In this document: positions 48,498-56,113 of the stretch, in pieces
How the letters are laid out: each line of letters opens with the position of its first letter
Numbering within the stretch: the stretch's first letter is position 1
Assembly: GCF_004320525.1 (NCBI RefSeq)
Contig: NZ_SIHX01000005.1
Span: 310,001-374,000 of the forward strand
Direction of reading: 5' to 3'
DNA from: Arthrobacter sp. S39
GTDB lineage: Bacteria; Actinomycetota; Actinomycetes; Actinomycetales; Micrococcaceae
Length of the DNA stretch: 64,000 nt
Position numbers and translations under genes: made by a program
The notes under the pieces: generated by a model
The model's input: only the letters and a program-made list of their open reading frames with translations
What the model was told of the DNA's origin: nothing
Database searches by the model: none

Positions 48498-49457
48498 TCA
48501 GCTCCGCGTGTTGCCCAGCCGGAGGACCCGTTCACTCGCCAGCATGGCTGAGCGCTGCGCTTTGTCTGCCGCGCGGGCGGCCTGTTTGGCCTCCGCGGCG
48601 GCCGTTTCCTTCAGCTTCCGGGTGCGTTCCAGCTGCTCCTCGGTTGACTTGAGCGAGGCCCTGAGTTCCCGTGCCTTTTGAGCCAGGCGCGCAAAGTCGG
48701 CCTCCGCCGCCGTCAGCTCGTCAAGCCTTTCCTGTGCGTGCCGCACTGCCTCGTCGGCGGCTTCGGAGGCCGCTTGTTCCGCCGCTTGGGCTTTTTCCAG
48801 GGCCGACGGCGATGCCGGCCGGGGTTCCTGCCGCACCGCCTGCAGGCGCGGCTTAGCCGGGCTGCTGGCCGGAGACGTCGTCGCCGTGGTTGGCAGGTCC
48901 GGCTCCGGGGTTGGTGCCGGGGCTGCGGTCCGTGGCGCGGCGACGGCACCCGGAACGGCTACGGCGCCGTCGAGGTCCACGGTGTCCACACCGTCGGCGG
49001 ACAGGACCTGCAGCAGGCGGCCGCTCTGCACCGCTGCGGCTGCCCCCTGGTCGGCTGTCACAGCCCGCAGTGTCTCTTCGACGGCCGTTGCCACGGCGCC
49101 GCTGATCCGTCTCCCGTGCTGCTCAGCGACCGAACAGGCGGCGTCAACCGCGGAGGCCAGCAGCGTCCGGCGCTCCCGCCCCAGGTCCCGCATGCCCGCA
49201 GCGTCCAGGGAGGACTGGGCGGCGCGCATCCGGCCGCCAAGCTCGTTCAGCTGGGTCAGGATATCCGGCTGGTGCGTGGCCAGCATGTTGACGGCCCAGG
49301 CTGCCACGGAAGGCTTGGGCAGGGCGCGGACGGCGGCCGGCAGCCCCTCGGCAGCTCCTGCCACCTCCTTCGCTGCCGCCGTTCGGGCTGCTATGAACCC
49401 GTCGAGCGGCAGTGCGTACAGTGCATTGGCGATGCGTGCCAGCTCCTGGTCGTCCAT
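48498..49457 (-). CDS. Alanine-rich coiled-coil hypothetical protein
   Basis: Not recognised. 319 residues, about a quarter alanine. The N-terminal half (LARIANALYALPLDGFIAARTAAAKEVAG ... LPKPSVAAWAVNMLATHQPDI) is helical and looks conserved. A Pro/Thr-rich linker lies near 165-215. The C-terminal third (ALEKAQAAEQAASEAADEAVRHAQERLDEL ... ARELRASLKSTEEQLERTRKLKETAAAEAK) is a long coiled coil. Cytosolic, with no membrane segment. The N-terminal wording recalls uncharacterised actinobacterial proteins with transposon-like or recombination names, but I do not assign a function. Confidence 0.7.
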   Translation of the reverse strand: MDDQELARIANALYALPLDGFIAARTAAAKEVAGAAEGLPAAVRALPKPSVAAWAVNMLATHQPDILTQLNELGGRMRAAQSSLDAAGMRDLGRERRTLLASAVDAACSVAEQHGRRISGAVATAVEETLRAVTADQGAAAAVQSGRLLQVLSADGVDTVDLDGAVAVPGAVAAPRTAAPAPTPEPDLPTTATTSPASSPAKPRLQAVRQEPRPASPSALEKAQAAEQAASEAADEAVRHAQERLDELTAAEADFARLAQKARELRASLKSTEEQLERTRKLKETAAAEAKQAARAADKAQRSAMLASERVLRLGNTRS

Positions 49458-49477
49458 GACGCCATCATAGGGTGGCG

Positions 49478-50770
49478 TCAGAGGGCGATCCGGTAGACAT
49501 GATGGGTGTATTCGTGCGGAAAGGCGTCCGAGAAGGCGCCGTCCTTCACCTCGATTGTCCGTCCTTCGTCCACGACGTCCACCAACCTGCCGGGAATCGA
49601 GGAGGGCAAAGTGAAGGTCCTGCCGCCCGGCTCAGTGGCCAGGGCGATTTCAGCGAAAATGTAGGCCGAACCGTTCCATGCCTTCAGCATGGTGTCGGTG
49701 TCCGGCCCGAAGTCCCATTCGTACGACTGGGTGTTGATGATCGGAGCCAGGGAGGTGATCTTGGCGTTTGATGCCCGGATGAGTTCCTTGCGTTCCGCGC
49801 TGCACTCCACCAGGGAGTAACCACCGTTGACCCCATCATTGTTGTGCTGAAAAAACATGATGCCCCGCGCCTCGTGGATGATGGCGGACCAGCACGCGCC
49901 TTCGATTTCCTCCGGACTGATGGTGCGGGCGCCGTCGTCGTTGAGGAAGGGCATTGCGGTCTCCACAAACATCCAGTTCGGCTTGTTGCCGGGCTCCGTC
50001 TGGAAGGCGCGCATCCGGTCCACCAGCCAGCCATAGGTAGCCGAGCGCATGGTGGGCGTGCCGATGGGCCAATACTGTGACTGGGTGATCGCGTAGCCGG
50101 TGTCCGGGGAGGTGTACGCGTAGTTGTCTACGCTGGCGACGTCCACCACGGCCATGAAGTCGTCCATAGTGCCCAGCGCCCAGTAGGACTCCAGCACGCC
50201 CTTTGAGTAGTTGGCATTGATGAACCGGCCGTCGTTCCGTTGGCGGAGCCCAACCACCTGAAGGTGCATGTTCGCAAGGTTTGTATCGGTGTCGTCGCCT
50301 CCACATCCCAAACCCATGTCGCATTCGTCGTAGGCGAACAAGCCCACCGCGAGTGGATCGTCGCCGATCTCGTCAGCGGTGAATTCATCCTGGACAATGC
50401 AGAAGATGCCCTTTGAGGTGGCGACACTCAAGGGGTCGTTGTGCTCCACCGCCTGGAAGGTGTTGATGCCCACCGATTTCAGCTGCTCGGCGTGGGCCGG
50501 CCGTCCGAAGAAAACGGCGAGCGGAAAGAAGGACGGATCGGTCCAGCCTGCTGCCGCCGCCTTCGGGAATGCCTGCCAGTACCGGGGCCCGCCCTCCCAG
50601 GCGATGAGGGGCAGGCCAAGCCTGGTGGGCGACCCCGTCTGTGCTTTGCCCGCCCGCTCCCAGGTGCCCGCGGCTATGCCGGCTGCCCCGGCAGCAACGG
50701 CCGCGGCGCCGACTCCGATGAAGAAATTTCTGCGCCCCATGGGCGTATCCGGTAGCTTTTCGTGCGTCAT
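49478..50770 (-). CDS. Tat-exported protein, glycoside-hydrolase-like TIM-barrel of unknown specificity
   Basis: A 430-residue exported protein. The N-terminus MTHEKLPDTPMGRRNFFIGVGAAAVAAGAAG is a twin-arginine signal (RR at 13-14) without a lipobox. The mature part looks like an extracellular (beta/alpha)8 hydrolase: RLGLPLIAWEGGPRYWQAFP, LKSVGINTFQAVE, FCIVQDEFTADEIGDDPLAVGLFAYDECDMG, FMAVVDVASVDNYAY, PNWMFVETAMPF and ACWSAIIHEARGIMFFQHN. It then has a C-terminal beta domain. Acidic residues at EFTADE and VET could be catalytic, but I cannot name a family. ATG 50770 has GAGGGG eight bases upstream; the earlier ATG adds five residues. Confidence 0.75.
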   Translation of the reverse strand: MTHEKLPDTPMGRRNFFIGVGAAAVAAGAAGIAAGTWERAGKAQTGSPTRLGLPLIAWEGGPRYWQAFPKAAAAGWTDPSFFPLAVFFGRPAHAEQLKSVGINTFQAVEHNDPLSVATSKGIFCIVQDEFTADEIGDDPLAVGLFAYDECDMGLGCGGDDTDTNLANMHLQVVGLRQRNDGRFINANYSKGVLESYWALGTMDDFMAVVDVASVDNYAYTSPDTGYAITQSQYWPIGTPTMRSATYGWLVDRMRAFQTEPGNKPNWMFVETAMPFLNDDGARTISPEEIEGACWSAIIHEARGIMFFQHNNDGVNGGYSLVECSAERKELIRASNAKITSLAPIINTQSYEWDFGPDTDTMLKAWNGSAYIFAEIALATEPGGRTFTLPSSIPGRLVDVVDEGRTIEVKDGAFSDAFPHEYTHHVYRIAL

Positions 50771-50887
50771 GGTGAGGCCCCTCAATCCAGCTGGGTCAAT
50801 TCTGGGCCTGCCCCGTCCTGTGGTCTACGGGTATGGAGGGATGCTGCGGGAATTGTGTGGATCCACCGGCGGATGCCTGGCAGCTGT

Positions 50888-51496
50888 TTACCTTTGGATA
50901 CCGAGCGTGGCGATGAGGTCTTCGTGCAGCTCGAACCAAATGCGGTGGAAGGAGTCGCGGTCGGTGGCCACGAGCCAGGCCGGGTCCGAGGCAGCGCTTT
51001 CCAAGGCTCTGCTGAGGCGTTTCGCGTAGCCGCCGAACCGCGGCAGCACGGCGGTCAAGCGGGCCTCCATGCCGGTGAGGGATGCCAGAGCATGGGCGAA
51101 GGCTTCCAGTGTTGGCGCATTAATCCCGGGGGCCGGACGGTGTCCGACGGAGAGCCATTCGAGTTGAAGCCGGCTACAGGCGGCCACAACCTGCTCGTTG
51201 AGCTCTCCAAAATCCCCGAGGACACCGGTGACCGCTGCCTGGCCGCCAGCGCTGTTCATTTCCTCGGCCAGGAGCCGTTCGTTTTCGGTCCTGCCGGCGA
51301 CAGTCAGGGACCACCCCCGGCACCCGCCGAAGGAGGATCGCACAGCCCACCCCTGGGTGCCTGCGCCAATCAGAAGCTGTTCGACGTCGTCGGCATCCTG
51401 ACGTAACCGTTGGGCCACTGACACGGTGTCAGCGAAGCCGAGCAGCCTGACGGCGTGGAGCGTGAGCAGCATGGATGGCTGTTGGGGGTCCGTCAC
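50888..51496 (-). CDS. Putative winged-helix regulator, third gene of the PEP-swivel module
   Basis: A 202-residue soluble protein beginning GTG 51496, which overlaps the stop of the swivel-domain gene by 4 bp (GTGA). The first 70 residues look like a winged helix: LLTLHAVRLLGFADTVSVAQRLRQDADDVEQLLIGAGTQGWAV, then a wing-like GGCRGWSLTVAGRTENERLLAEEM. The remainder is helical, with GELNEQVVAACSRLQLEWLSV and EAFAHALASLTGMEARLTAVLPRF, and may bind a ligand. No exact family was recognised. Operon context suggests it works with the swivel domain and the HTH protein upstream. Confidence 0.75.
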   Translation of the reverse strand: MTDPQQPSMLLTLHAVRLLGFADTVSVAQRLRQDADDVEQLLIGAGTQGWAVRSSFGGCRGWSLTVAGRTENERLLAEEMNSAGGQAAVTGVLGDFGELNEQVVAACSRLQLEWLSVGHRPAPGINAPTLEAFAHALASLTGMEARLTAVLPRFGGYAKRLSRALESAASDPAWLVATDRDSFHRIWFELHEDLIATLGIQR

Positions 51497-51888
51497 GGAG
51501 TTGCTCCCGGATGTGCCGGCTGCGGACGGACGGTTCCATTGGTTCCGTTGACCTCCAGCACTGTTCCGCTCCGGATCCGGGTGAGGGCGCCGGTGACGCC
51601 CAGGACGGCGGGAATGCCGAATTCGCGGGCGACTATGGCTGCATGCGAAAGCATCCCGCCTGTCTCCGTGATGATCGCCGCGGCCACCCCGAACAGCGGA
51701 GTCCACGCAGGATCTGTAGTGCGGCAGACCAGGATGTCTCCTGGCTTCACGGAGGAGAATTCATCGATGCTGTGGACCGTTCGTGCGGGGCCGCAGGCGT
51801 TGCCCGGACTGGCGCCCATTCCCGTCAGTACCTCGTCCGCGCGATCCGGCTTTTCCAATCCGGTTTGTGTCCGGGAGGCAGGTTCCAT
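51493..51888 (-). CDS. Stand-alone PEP-utilising enzyme mobile (phosphohistidine swivel) domain protein
   Basis: A 131-residue protein consisting of little more than the swivelling phosphohistidine domain found in PEP synthase, pyruvate phosphate dikinase and enzyme I. The motif TETGGMLSHAAIVAREFGIPAVLG (about 75-97) carries the phospho-accepting His82, and SVKPGDILVCRTTDPAWTP precedes it as in full-length enzymes. There is no ATP-grasp or PEP-binding barrel in the protein or nearby, so it cannot catalyse the usual reaction alone. It sits between two putative regulators with overlaps of 4 bp and a gap of 1 bp, suggesting a signalling or ligand-binding role. Confidence 0.85.
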   Translation of the reverse strand: MEPASRTQTGLEKPDRADEVLTGMGASPGNACGPARTVHSIDEFSSVKPGDILVCRTTDPAWTPLFGVAAAIITETGGMLSHAAIVAREFGIPAVLGVTGALTRIRSGTVLEVNGTNGTVRPQPAHPGATP

Positions 51889-51889
51889 G

Positions 51890-52324
51890 TCAGTCCGCCT
51901 CCGGCCTGCCGGAGAGCCGGTCAAATCTCTGCTGCGCGGCCTGGGCAGAACGGAGACCAAGGCTTTGGGAAATCTGCGGCCAGGTCAGCCCCTCCGCCCG
52001 TGCCAGGAAAAGAAGGGCAGTTTCCAGCCCGTTCATCTCTTCGCGGGCGGCGGAAATGAGTGTCAGGCCCGCCTGCACGTCAGAGGCATCCACCGACGCT
52101 CCGCTGCCGTTGGCCCGCCACAGGAGGTGCTGGATGAGGTCTCCCGCGGAAGGTGGTTGCTGCTCATGCAGCCAGGGCCGCTGCGGCAGTTCGGACGCGC
52201 CCCTGCCCAGCAGCAGCCGTGTTGCCTCGACTTGTCGGGCGGCTGCAGCTGCGTCGCTGATAGCGGTGCCCGTCCCGGTTTCGTTCGTGCTGGCCCGATT
52301 CCAGGCCGTCCTTCGCCCGCTCAT
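51890..52324 (-). CDS. HTH protein resembling actinobacterial 'HSP18 transcriptional regulator' proteins
   Basis: A 144-residue soluble protein, first gene of the module. A helical N-terminal half (AISDAAAAARQVEATRLLLGRG, DVQAGLTLISAAREEMNGLETALLFLARAEG) leads into a C-terminal helix-turn-helix of the sigma-70 region 4 type, LTWPQISQSLGLRSAQAAQQRFDRLSG (about 112-138). Short proteins annotated as HSP18 regulators have this look; that name is from memory and not tested. ATG 52324 lies 7 bp after a putative -10 box, so the transcript may be leaderless. A perfect dyad covers the promoter. Confidence 0.75.
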   Translation of the reverse strand: MSGRRTAWNRASTNETGTGTAISDAAAAARQVEATRLLLGRGASELPQRPWLHEQQPPSAGDLIQHLLWRANGSGASVDASDVQAGLTLISAAREEMNGLETALLFLARAEGLTWPQISQSLGLRSAQAAQQRFDRLSGRPEAD

Positions 52325-52331
52325 ACCGCCC

Positions 52332-52375
52332 AGTGTGGGGCATCAACATTTTGTTGTCAACAAAATGTTGATGCC
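52332..52375 (-). promoter_or_regulatory. Promoter of the PEP-swivel module with a perfect 18+18 bp dyad
   Basis: GGCATCAACATTTTGTTG (52339-52356) and its exact complement (52358-52375) flank one central base, a 37-bp palindrome. On the minus strand TTGACA (52355-52360) at its centre and CACACT (52332-52337) are 17 bp apart, a likely -35/-10 pair. The ATG begins 7 bases after the -10 box, implying a leaderless mRNA. A dimeric regulator bound at the centre would cover the -35 box. Confidence 0.75.
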
Positions 52376-52395
52376 GCAAAATGGCAGCTTAACCA

Positions 52396-52446
52396 GCAAA
52401 AAACCCCGCACCATCGTCGAAATCAACGACAATACGGGGTTTTTCC
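52396..52446 (-). terminator. Terminator downstream of tRNA-Thr
   Basis: AAAAACCCCG (52399-52408) and CGGGGTTTTT (52435-52444), with an inner GTCG/CGAC pair, lie 4 bp after the tRNA on the minus strand and end in a T-run. Confidence 0.75.
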
Positions 52447-52448
52447 CG

Positions 52449-52521
52449 AGCTTCCTATCAGAATCGAACTGATGACCTTTTCATTACGAGTGAAACGCTC
52501 TACCGACTGAGCTAAGGAAGC
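52449..52521 (-). tRNA. tRNA-Thr (anticodon CGT)
   Basis: A 73-nt cloverleaf on the minus strand: acceptor GCTTCCT/AGGAAGC with discriminator T, D-arm TAGCTCAGTCGGTAGAGC, anticodon loop CTCGTAA (CGT), T-arm ATCAGTTCGATTCTGAT. CCA is not encoded. Confidence 0.96.
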
Positions 52522-52616
52522 ACCGCATGATCTGACCGGTTGAACCGGCTGGTTCATGCAAGAGTCAACTGTAATAGAGTCCCTGCGCCCGGGTCAAAAT
52601 GGGCGCCGCGGTGGGC

Positions 52617-54182
52617 TCAGCAGACGGTGTTGTCGGCGGGGGCCTTGCCGTCCACGAGGTAGCTGTCCACGGCGTCCCCGATGCAGCTGTTGGACCGGCC
52701 GTAGGCCGTGTGTCCCTCACCCTTCCAGGTCAGCAGGGAGGCGTTGCCCAGCTGCTTCCGCAGCGACGCGGCCCATTCCACCGGGGTGGCGGGGTCGCCC
52801 GTGGTTCCGATGACCACGATGGGGGACTCGCCGGAGTACTCCACGGGGGCCGGCGTCCGCACGCTCTGGTACGGCCAGTCCACGCAGTTCGTGCCTCCAT
52901 AGGCGAAGAAGTATCCCAGGGTGGGGGAGTCTGCCATCAGCCGCTTCTGCTCGGCACGCATGCCGGCCGTGTCTGAAACCATCGGGTAGTCCAGGCAGTT
53001 GATGGCGTTGAACGCGAACGTTGAGTTGGACGAGTACGTCCCGTTCGACGTGCGGTCCGCGCCGAGGTCTGCGAGCCGGAGCATCAGGCTCACGTCACCG
53101 GTCATGGCAGCATCCAGGGCCTGGGTCAGCGCCGGCCAGCTCGCGTCGTTGTACAGCGGCGTGATGAGTCCGCTGACAAACATATTGGCGTTCACGAGGC
53201 GCCCGTCCTTGGCCGTGCGCGGAGTTTGCTGGACGGCGCCGATGAGGTCGCGGATCTGCTGGACGCCGTCGTCCACGCTGCCGCTCAGGGGGCAGCCGTC
53301 TTCCTGCTGGCAGTCGGCCACGTAGGTCCTGATGGCCTTTTCGAAGGCGCGGGCCTGGCCGCTGGTGAGCTCCTCGTTGCTGATCGACGGATCGAGTGCG
53401 CCGTCCAGGACCATGCGGCCCACGTTGTCGGGGAAGAGCGATGCGTAGGTTGACCCGAGGAAAGTGCCGTAGGAGTAGCCCAGGTAGTTCAGCTTGTCGT
53501 CGTTGACCACTGCGCGCAGGATGTCCAGGTCCTTGGCCGAGCTGACAGTGTCGATGAGGCCCAGGGCCGGACCGGTCTGCTCGGCGCACTGGGCGGCGAT
53601 GGCCTTGTTGTCCGCCAGGGCTGCGGCCAACCCGGCGTCGGTGTCGAGGGCATAGACCTTGGCGCGGGCAGCGTCCCGTTCAGCGTCCGTCATGCAGGTG
53701 ACAGGTGAGGACCGCTTCACACCCCGGGGATCGAAGCCCACGAGGTCGTAGGTGTCCCGTACCGGCTTGGAAAAATGGGTGCCCGCGGCATCCTTGACGA
53801 AGTCGTAGCCCGACGCGCCCGGTCCGCCCGGATTGACCAGGAGGGTTCCGGTTTTTTTGCCTGTGCTCGCAGCCTTGAGGGCGGCAATCTGGATGGTCCC
53901 GCCGTCGGGTTTTGAATAGTCCAGCGGCACCGTCACCTTGGCGCACTGGAAGCCGTTCTCGCACGGCTCCCAGACGACCTCCTGCGAGTAGAACGAATCA
54001 AGTCCTTCCGGCGCCGTGGCAACGATCGACGGATCCGCCTTGGCTGTCGCGGTGCCCTGCTCCTGCTTTCCGCTGCCAAGGAGGGTGCACGAGGCCAGCA
54101 CCATGGCCAGGACCAGGGCGCCGGCGGCCCGCACTCCAGTCCCCAGGGATCGGGGGCGAACGGGCAGGGGGCGAGCAGTCAT
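52617..54182 (-). CDS. Secreted lipoprotein alpha/beta hydrolase, tripeptidyl aminopeptidase (TAP) type
   Basis: A 521-residue exported hydrolase. The signal peptide ends with the lipobox LASC (about 29-32), so it is anchored to the outer face of the membrane. The oxyanion segment is LLVNPGGPGASG, the nucleophile elbow GYSYGTFLGSTYASLFPDNV, and the remaining triad residues lie in VIGTTGDPATPVEWA (Asp) and WKGEGHTAYGRSNSCI (His). These and the C-terminal TAP-like domain match the SlpD/SlpE and Caeg peptidases, which trim N-terminal peptides. Six Cys may form disulfides. Confidence 0.92.
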   Translation of the reverse strand: MTARPLPVRPRSLGTGVRAAGALVLAMVLASCTLLGSGKQEQGTATAKADPSIVATAPEGLDSFYSQEVVWEPCENGFQCAKVTVPLDYSKPDGGTIQIAALKAASTGKKTGTLLVNPGGPGASGYDFVKDAAGTHFSKPVRDTYDLVGFDPRGVKRSSPVTCMTDAERDAARAKVYALDTDAGLAAALADNKAIAAQCAEQTGPALGLIDTVSSAKDLDILRAVVNDDKLNYLGYSYGTFLGSTYASLFPDNVGRMVLDGALDPSISNEELTSGQARAFEKAIRTYVADCQQEDGCPLSGSVDDGVQQIRDLIGAVQQTPRTAKDGRLVNANMFVSGLITPLYNDASWPALTQALDAAMTGDVSLMLRLADLGADRTSNGTYSSNSTFAFNAINCLDYPMVSDTAGMRAEQKRLMADSPTLGYFFAYGGTNCVDWPYQSVRTPAPVEYSGESPIVVIGTTGDPATPVEWAASLRKQLGNASLLTWKGEGHTAYGRSNSCIGDAVDSYLVDGKAPADNTVC

Positions 54183-54204
54183 CGAGAGGTCTCCTTGTGA
54201 GGGG

Positions 54205-55347
54205 CTAGATCAGGCTGGCTGCCATGGACTCAATAGTCAACAGCGGGGCAACGTTGGTGGTGGTGATGCGTTGTCGGGCTTTATTGATTGCATCCATGCG
54301 GGCGAGGGTGGTCTCCGGGGTGGACCGGGAGGCGAATTCCTCCAGTTCACCCCTAAGCTCAACGTTCACCAGCTCCACGGCATTCCCGAGCTGGATAATC
54401 AGTACGTCACGGTAGAAGGACAGCAGGTCCGTCAGTGTCCGGTCCAGGGAATCGGTGATGGAGCGTTTGGCCCGCCGCTTCTGGTCGTCTTCGAGCTGTT
54501 TGACCTGGCTTCGCATGGCCGGCGGCAGCGTGCCTGATTCGGGCGCGCCCAGCGTCGCGAGCAGCGCCACCTTCTCGGCGGCGTCGCGCTCGTCGTTGGA
54601 ACTGCTGGCCTCGGCTGTGGCGATCTTCACCAGCTTTTCGGCCATCATGACGGCGGCCGTGACACCGCGCAGGCCCAGCGGGAACTTCACGGTTTCCAGC
54701 CGGCGCTCCCGGGCCTCCGGGTCCCGGGCCAGCCGGCGGGCGATCCCTACATGGCTTTGCGCCGCCCGGGCCGCCTGTTCGGCGAGAGCCGGGTCCACGC
54801 CGTCGCGCTTCACCAGCAGGGCCGCCACGTCAGCAGCAGGAGGCAGCCGGAGCGCCACGGCGCGGCAGCGCGAGCGGATGGTCACCAGCACGTCCGCCGG
54901 CGACGGTGCGCACAGCATCCAGATGGTGCGCGGCGTGGGCTCTTCGATGGCTTTCAGCAGCACGTTCGTGGTGCGTTCAGCCATCCGGTCCGCGTCCTCC
55001 ACCACGATGATCCGCCACCGCCCGGACGATGGCCTGTTTCCCGCCGTCGACACCAGTTCCCGTGCCTGGTCAATGGTGATGGTTACTTTTTCGGTGCGGA
55101 CGAAGGTCACGTCGGAGTGCGTCTCGCCCAGGATGGTCAGGCACGCGGGACACGTTCCGCAGCCGCGCCGGGTCACGTCCTCCTGGTCGCAGTTCAGCGC
55201 GGCGGCGAACGCCTTGGCGGCGTTGGAACGCCCCGAGCCGGGCGGGCCGGTGAACAGCCAGGCATGCGTCAGCCCCTCACCGAGGGACGCCTGCCGGAGC
55301 TGTTCGACGACGGCGGTCTGGCCCTGGAGGTCGTCCCAGACCGTCAT
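54205..55347 (-). CDS. holB: DNA polymerase III delta' subunit
   Basis: A 380-residue AAA+ clamp-loader subunit. The P-loop reads FTGPPGSGRSNAAKAF (32-47); Arg replaces the lysine, as expected for a delta' subunit that does not hydrolyse ATP. The zinc knuckle follows (C53, C63, C66, C69), then IIVVEDADRMAERTTNVLLKAIEEP, sensor 1 (MLCAPSPADVLVTIRSRCRAVAL with SRC) and the C-terminal collar. Its start overlaps the tmk stop by 4 bp (ATGA), the standard tmk-holB arrangement in this phylum. Confidence 0.95.
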   Translation of the reverse strand: MTVWDDLQGQTAVVEQLRQASLGEGLTHAWLFTGPPGSGRSNAAKAFAAALNCDQEDVTRRGCGTCPACLTILGETHSDVTFVRTEKVTITIDQARELVSTAGNRPSSGRWRIIVVEDADRMAERTTNVLLKAIEEPTPRTIWMLCAPSPADVLVTIRSRCRAVALRLPPAADVAALLVKRDGVDPALAEQAARAAQSHVGIARRLARDPEARERRLETVKFPLGLRGVTAAVMMAEKLVKIATAEASSSNDERDAAEKVALLATLGAPESGTLPPAMRSQVKQLEDDQKRRAKRSITDSLDRTLTDLLSFYRDVLIIQLGNAVELVNVELRGELEEFASRSTPETTLARMDAINKARQRITTTNVAPLLTIESMAASLI

Positions 55348-56000
55348 GCCGCGCCTTGGCCGGAGGTCGCAAGCAGGGCGTCCACCCGTGCCAGGATCTG
55401 TGCGGCCAGCTCGGCAACGGCCAGGTGGGCGGGCAGTACAAGGTACGTGTCCGGGCGGGCCGCCGCGAGCTGAAGGAACGCCTCCCGGATCAGGGCATGG
55501 AATTCATCGGCCTCGGATTCCAGCCGGTCCTCCGCTGCGTCCCCGGCGGTGCGGCGGCGGCGGCCATCCGCCGGGTCCACATCCAGCAGCACTGTCAGGT
55601 CAGGCTGAAGGCCGTCGGTGGCCCATTCGTTGAGTGTGCGGACCGCCTCGGTGCCGAGGTCACGGCCGGCACCCTGGTACGCCACCGAGGAATCGATGTA
55701 GCGGTCGGTGAGGACAATGTCGCCGCGGTCCAGCGCGGGACGGATGACCTGGCCGGCGTGGGCCGCGCGTGAAGCCGCGAAGATGAGTGCCTCGGTGTGG
55801 GCGTCGATGTGGCCGTGGCCGTGGTCCAGCACCAGCGAACGGAGCTTCTCGCCGATGGGGGTACCGCCAGGCTCCCGGGTCCGCAACACTTTCAGGCCGC
55901 GGGATTCCAGGGCTTCGGCCAGCTTGGCAGCCTGCGTGGACTTGCCCGCGCCGTCGCCGCCTTCAAACGCAATAAAAAGCCCGGGGCTTTGGATAGTCAC
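55344..56000 (-). CDS. tmk: Thymidylate kinase
   Basis: Phosphorylates dTMP to dTDP for DNA synthesis. The 218-residue protein has the P-loop FEGGDGAGKSTQ (K20), the DR(Y/H) motif LTDRYIDSSVAYQGAGR, and the lid region ADGRRRRTAGDAAEDRLE. The basic lid is Arg-rich, as in type II enzymes where the catalytic Arg comes from the lid. First gene of a tmk-holB operon and divergent from the trans-sulfuration gene. Confidence 0.96.
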   Translation of the reverse strand: MTIQSPGLFIAFEGGDGAGKSTQAAKLAEALESRGLKVLRTREPGGTPIGEKLRSLVLDHGHGHIDAHTEALIFAASRAAHAGQVIRPALDRGDIVLTDRYIDSSVAYQGAGRDLGTEAVRTLNEWATDGLQPDLTVLLDVDPADGRRRRTAGDAAEDRLESEADEFHALIREAFLQLAAARPDTYLVLPAHLAVAELAAQILARVDALLATSGQGAA

Positions 56001-56113
56001 TTAACAAGCCTACCGATCCCCGCCGACATTCACCGACTGGACGCCGCCCCGCTGCTTCCCCAGCACACGTAACGGCTTTCTGGCGAGGCCGCGCTCCAAA
56101 GTACGCTTTCCCC

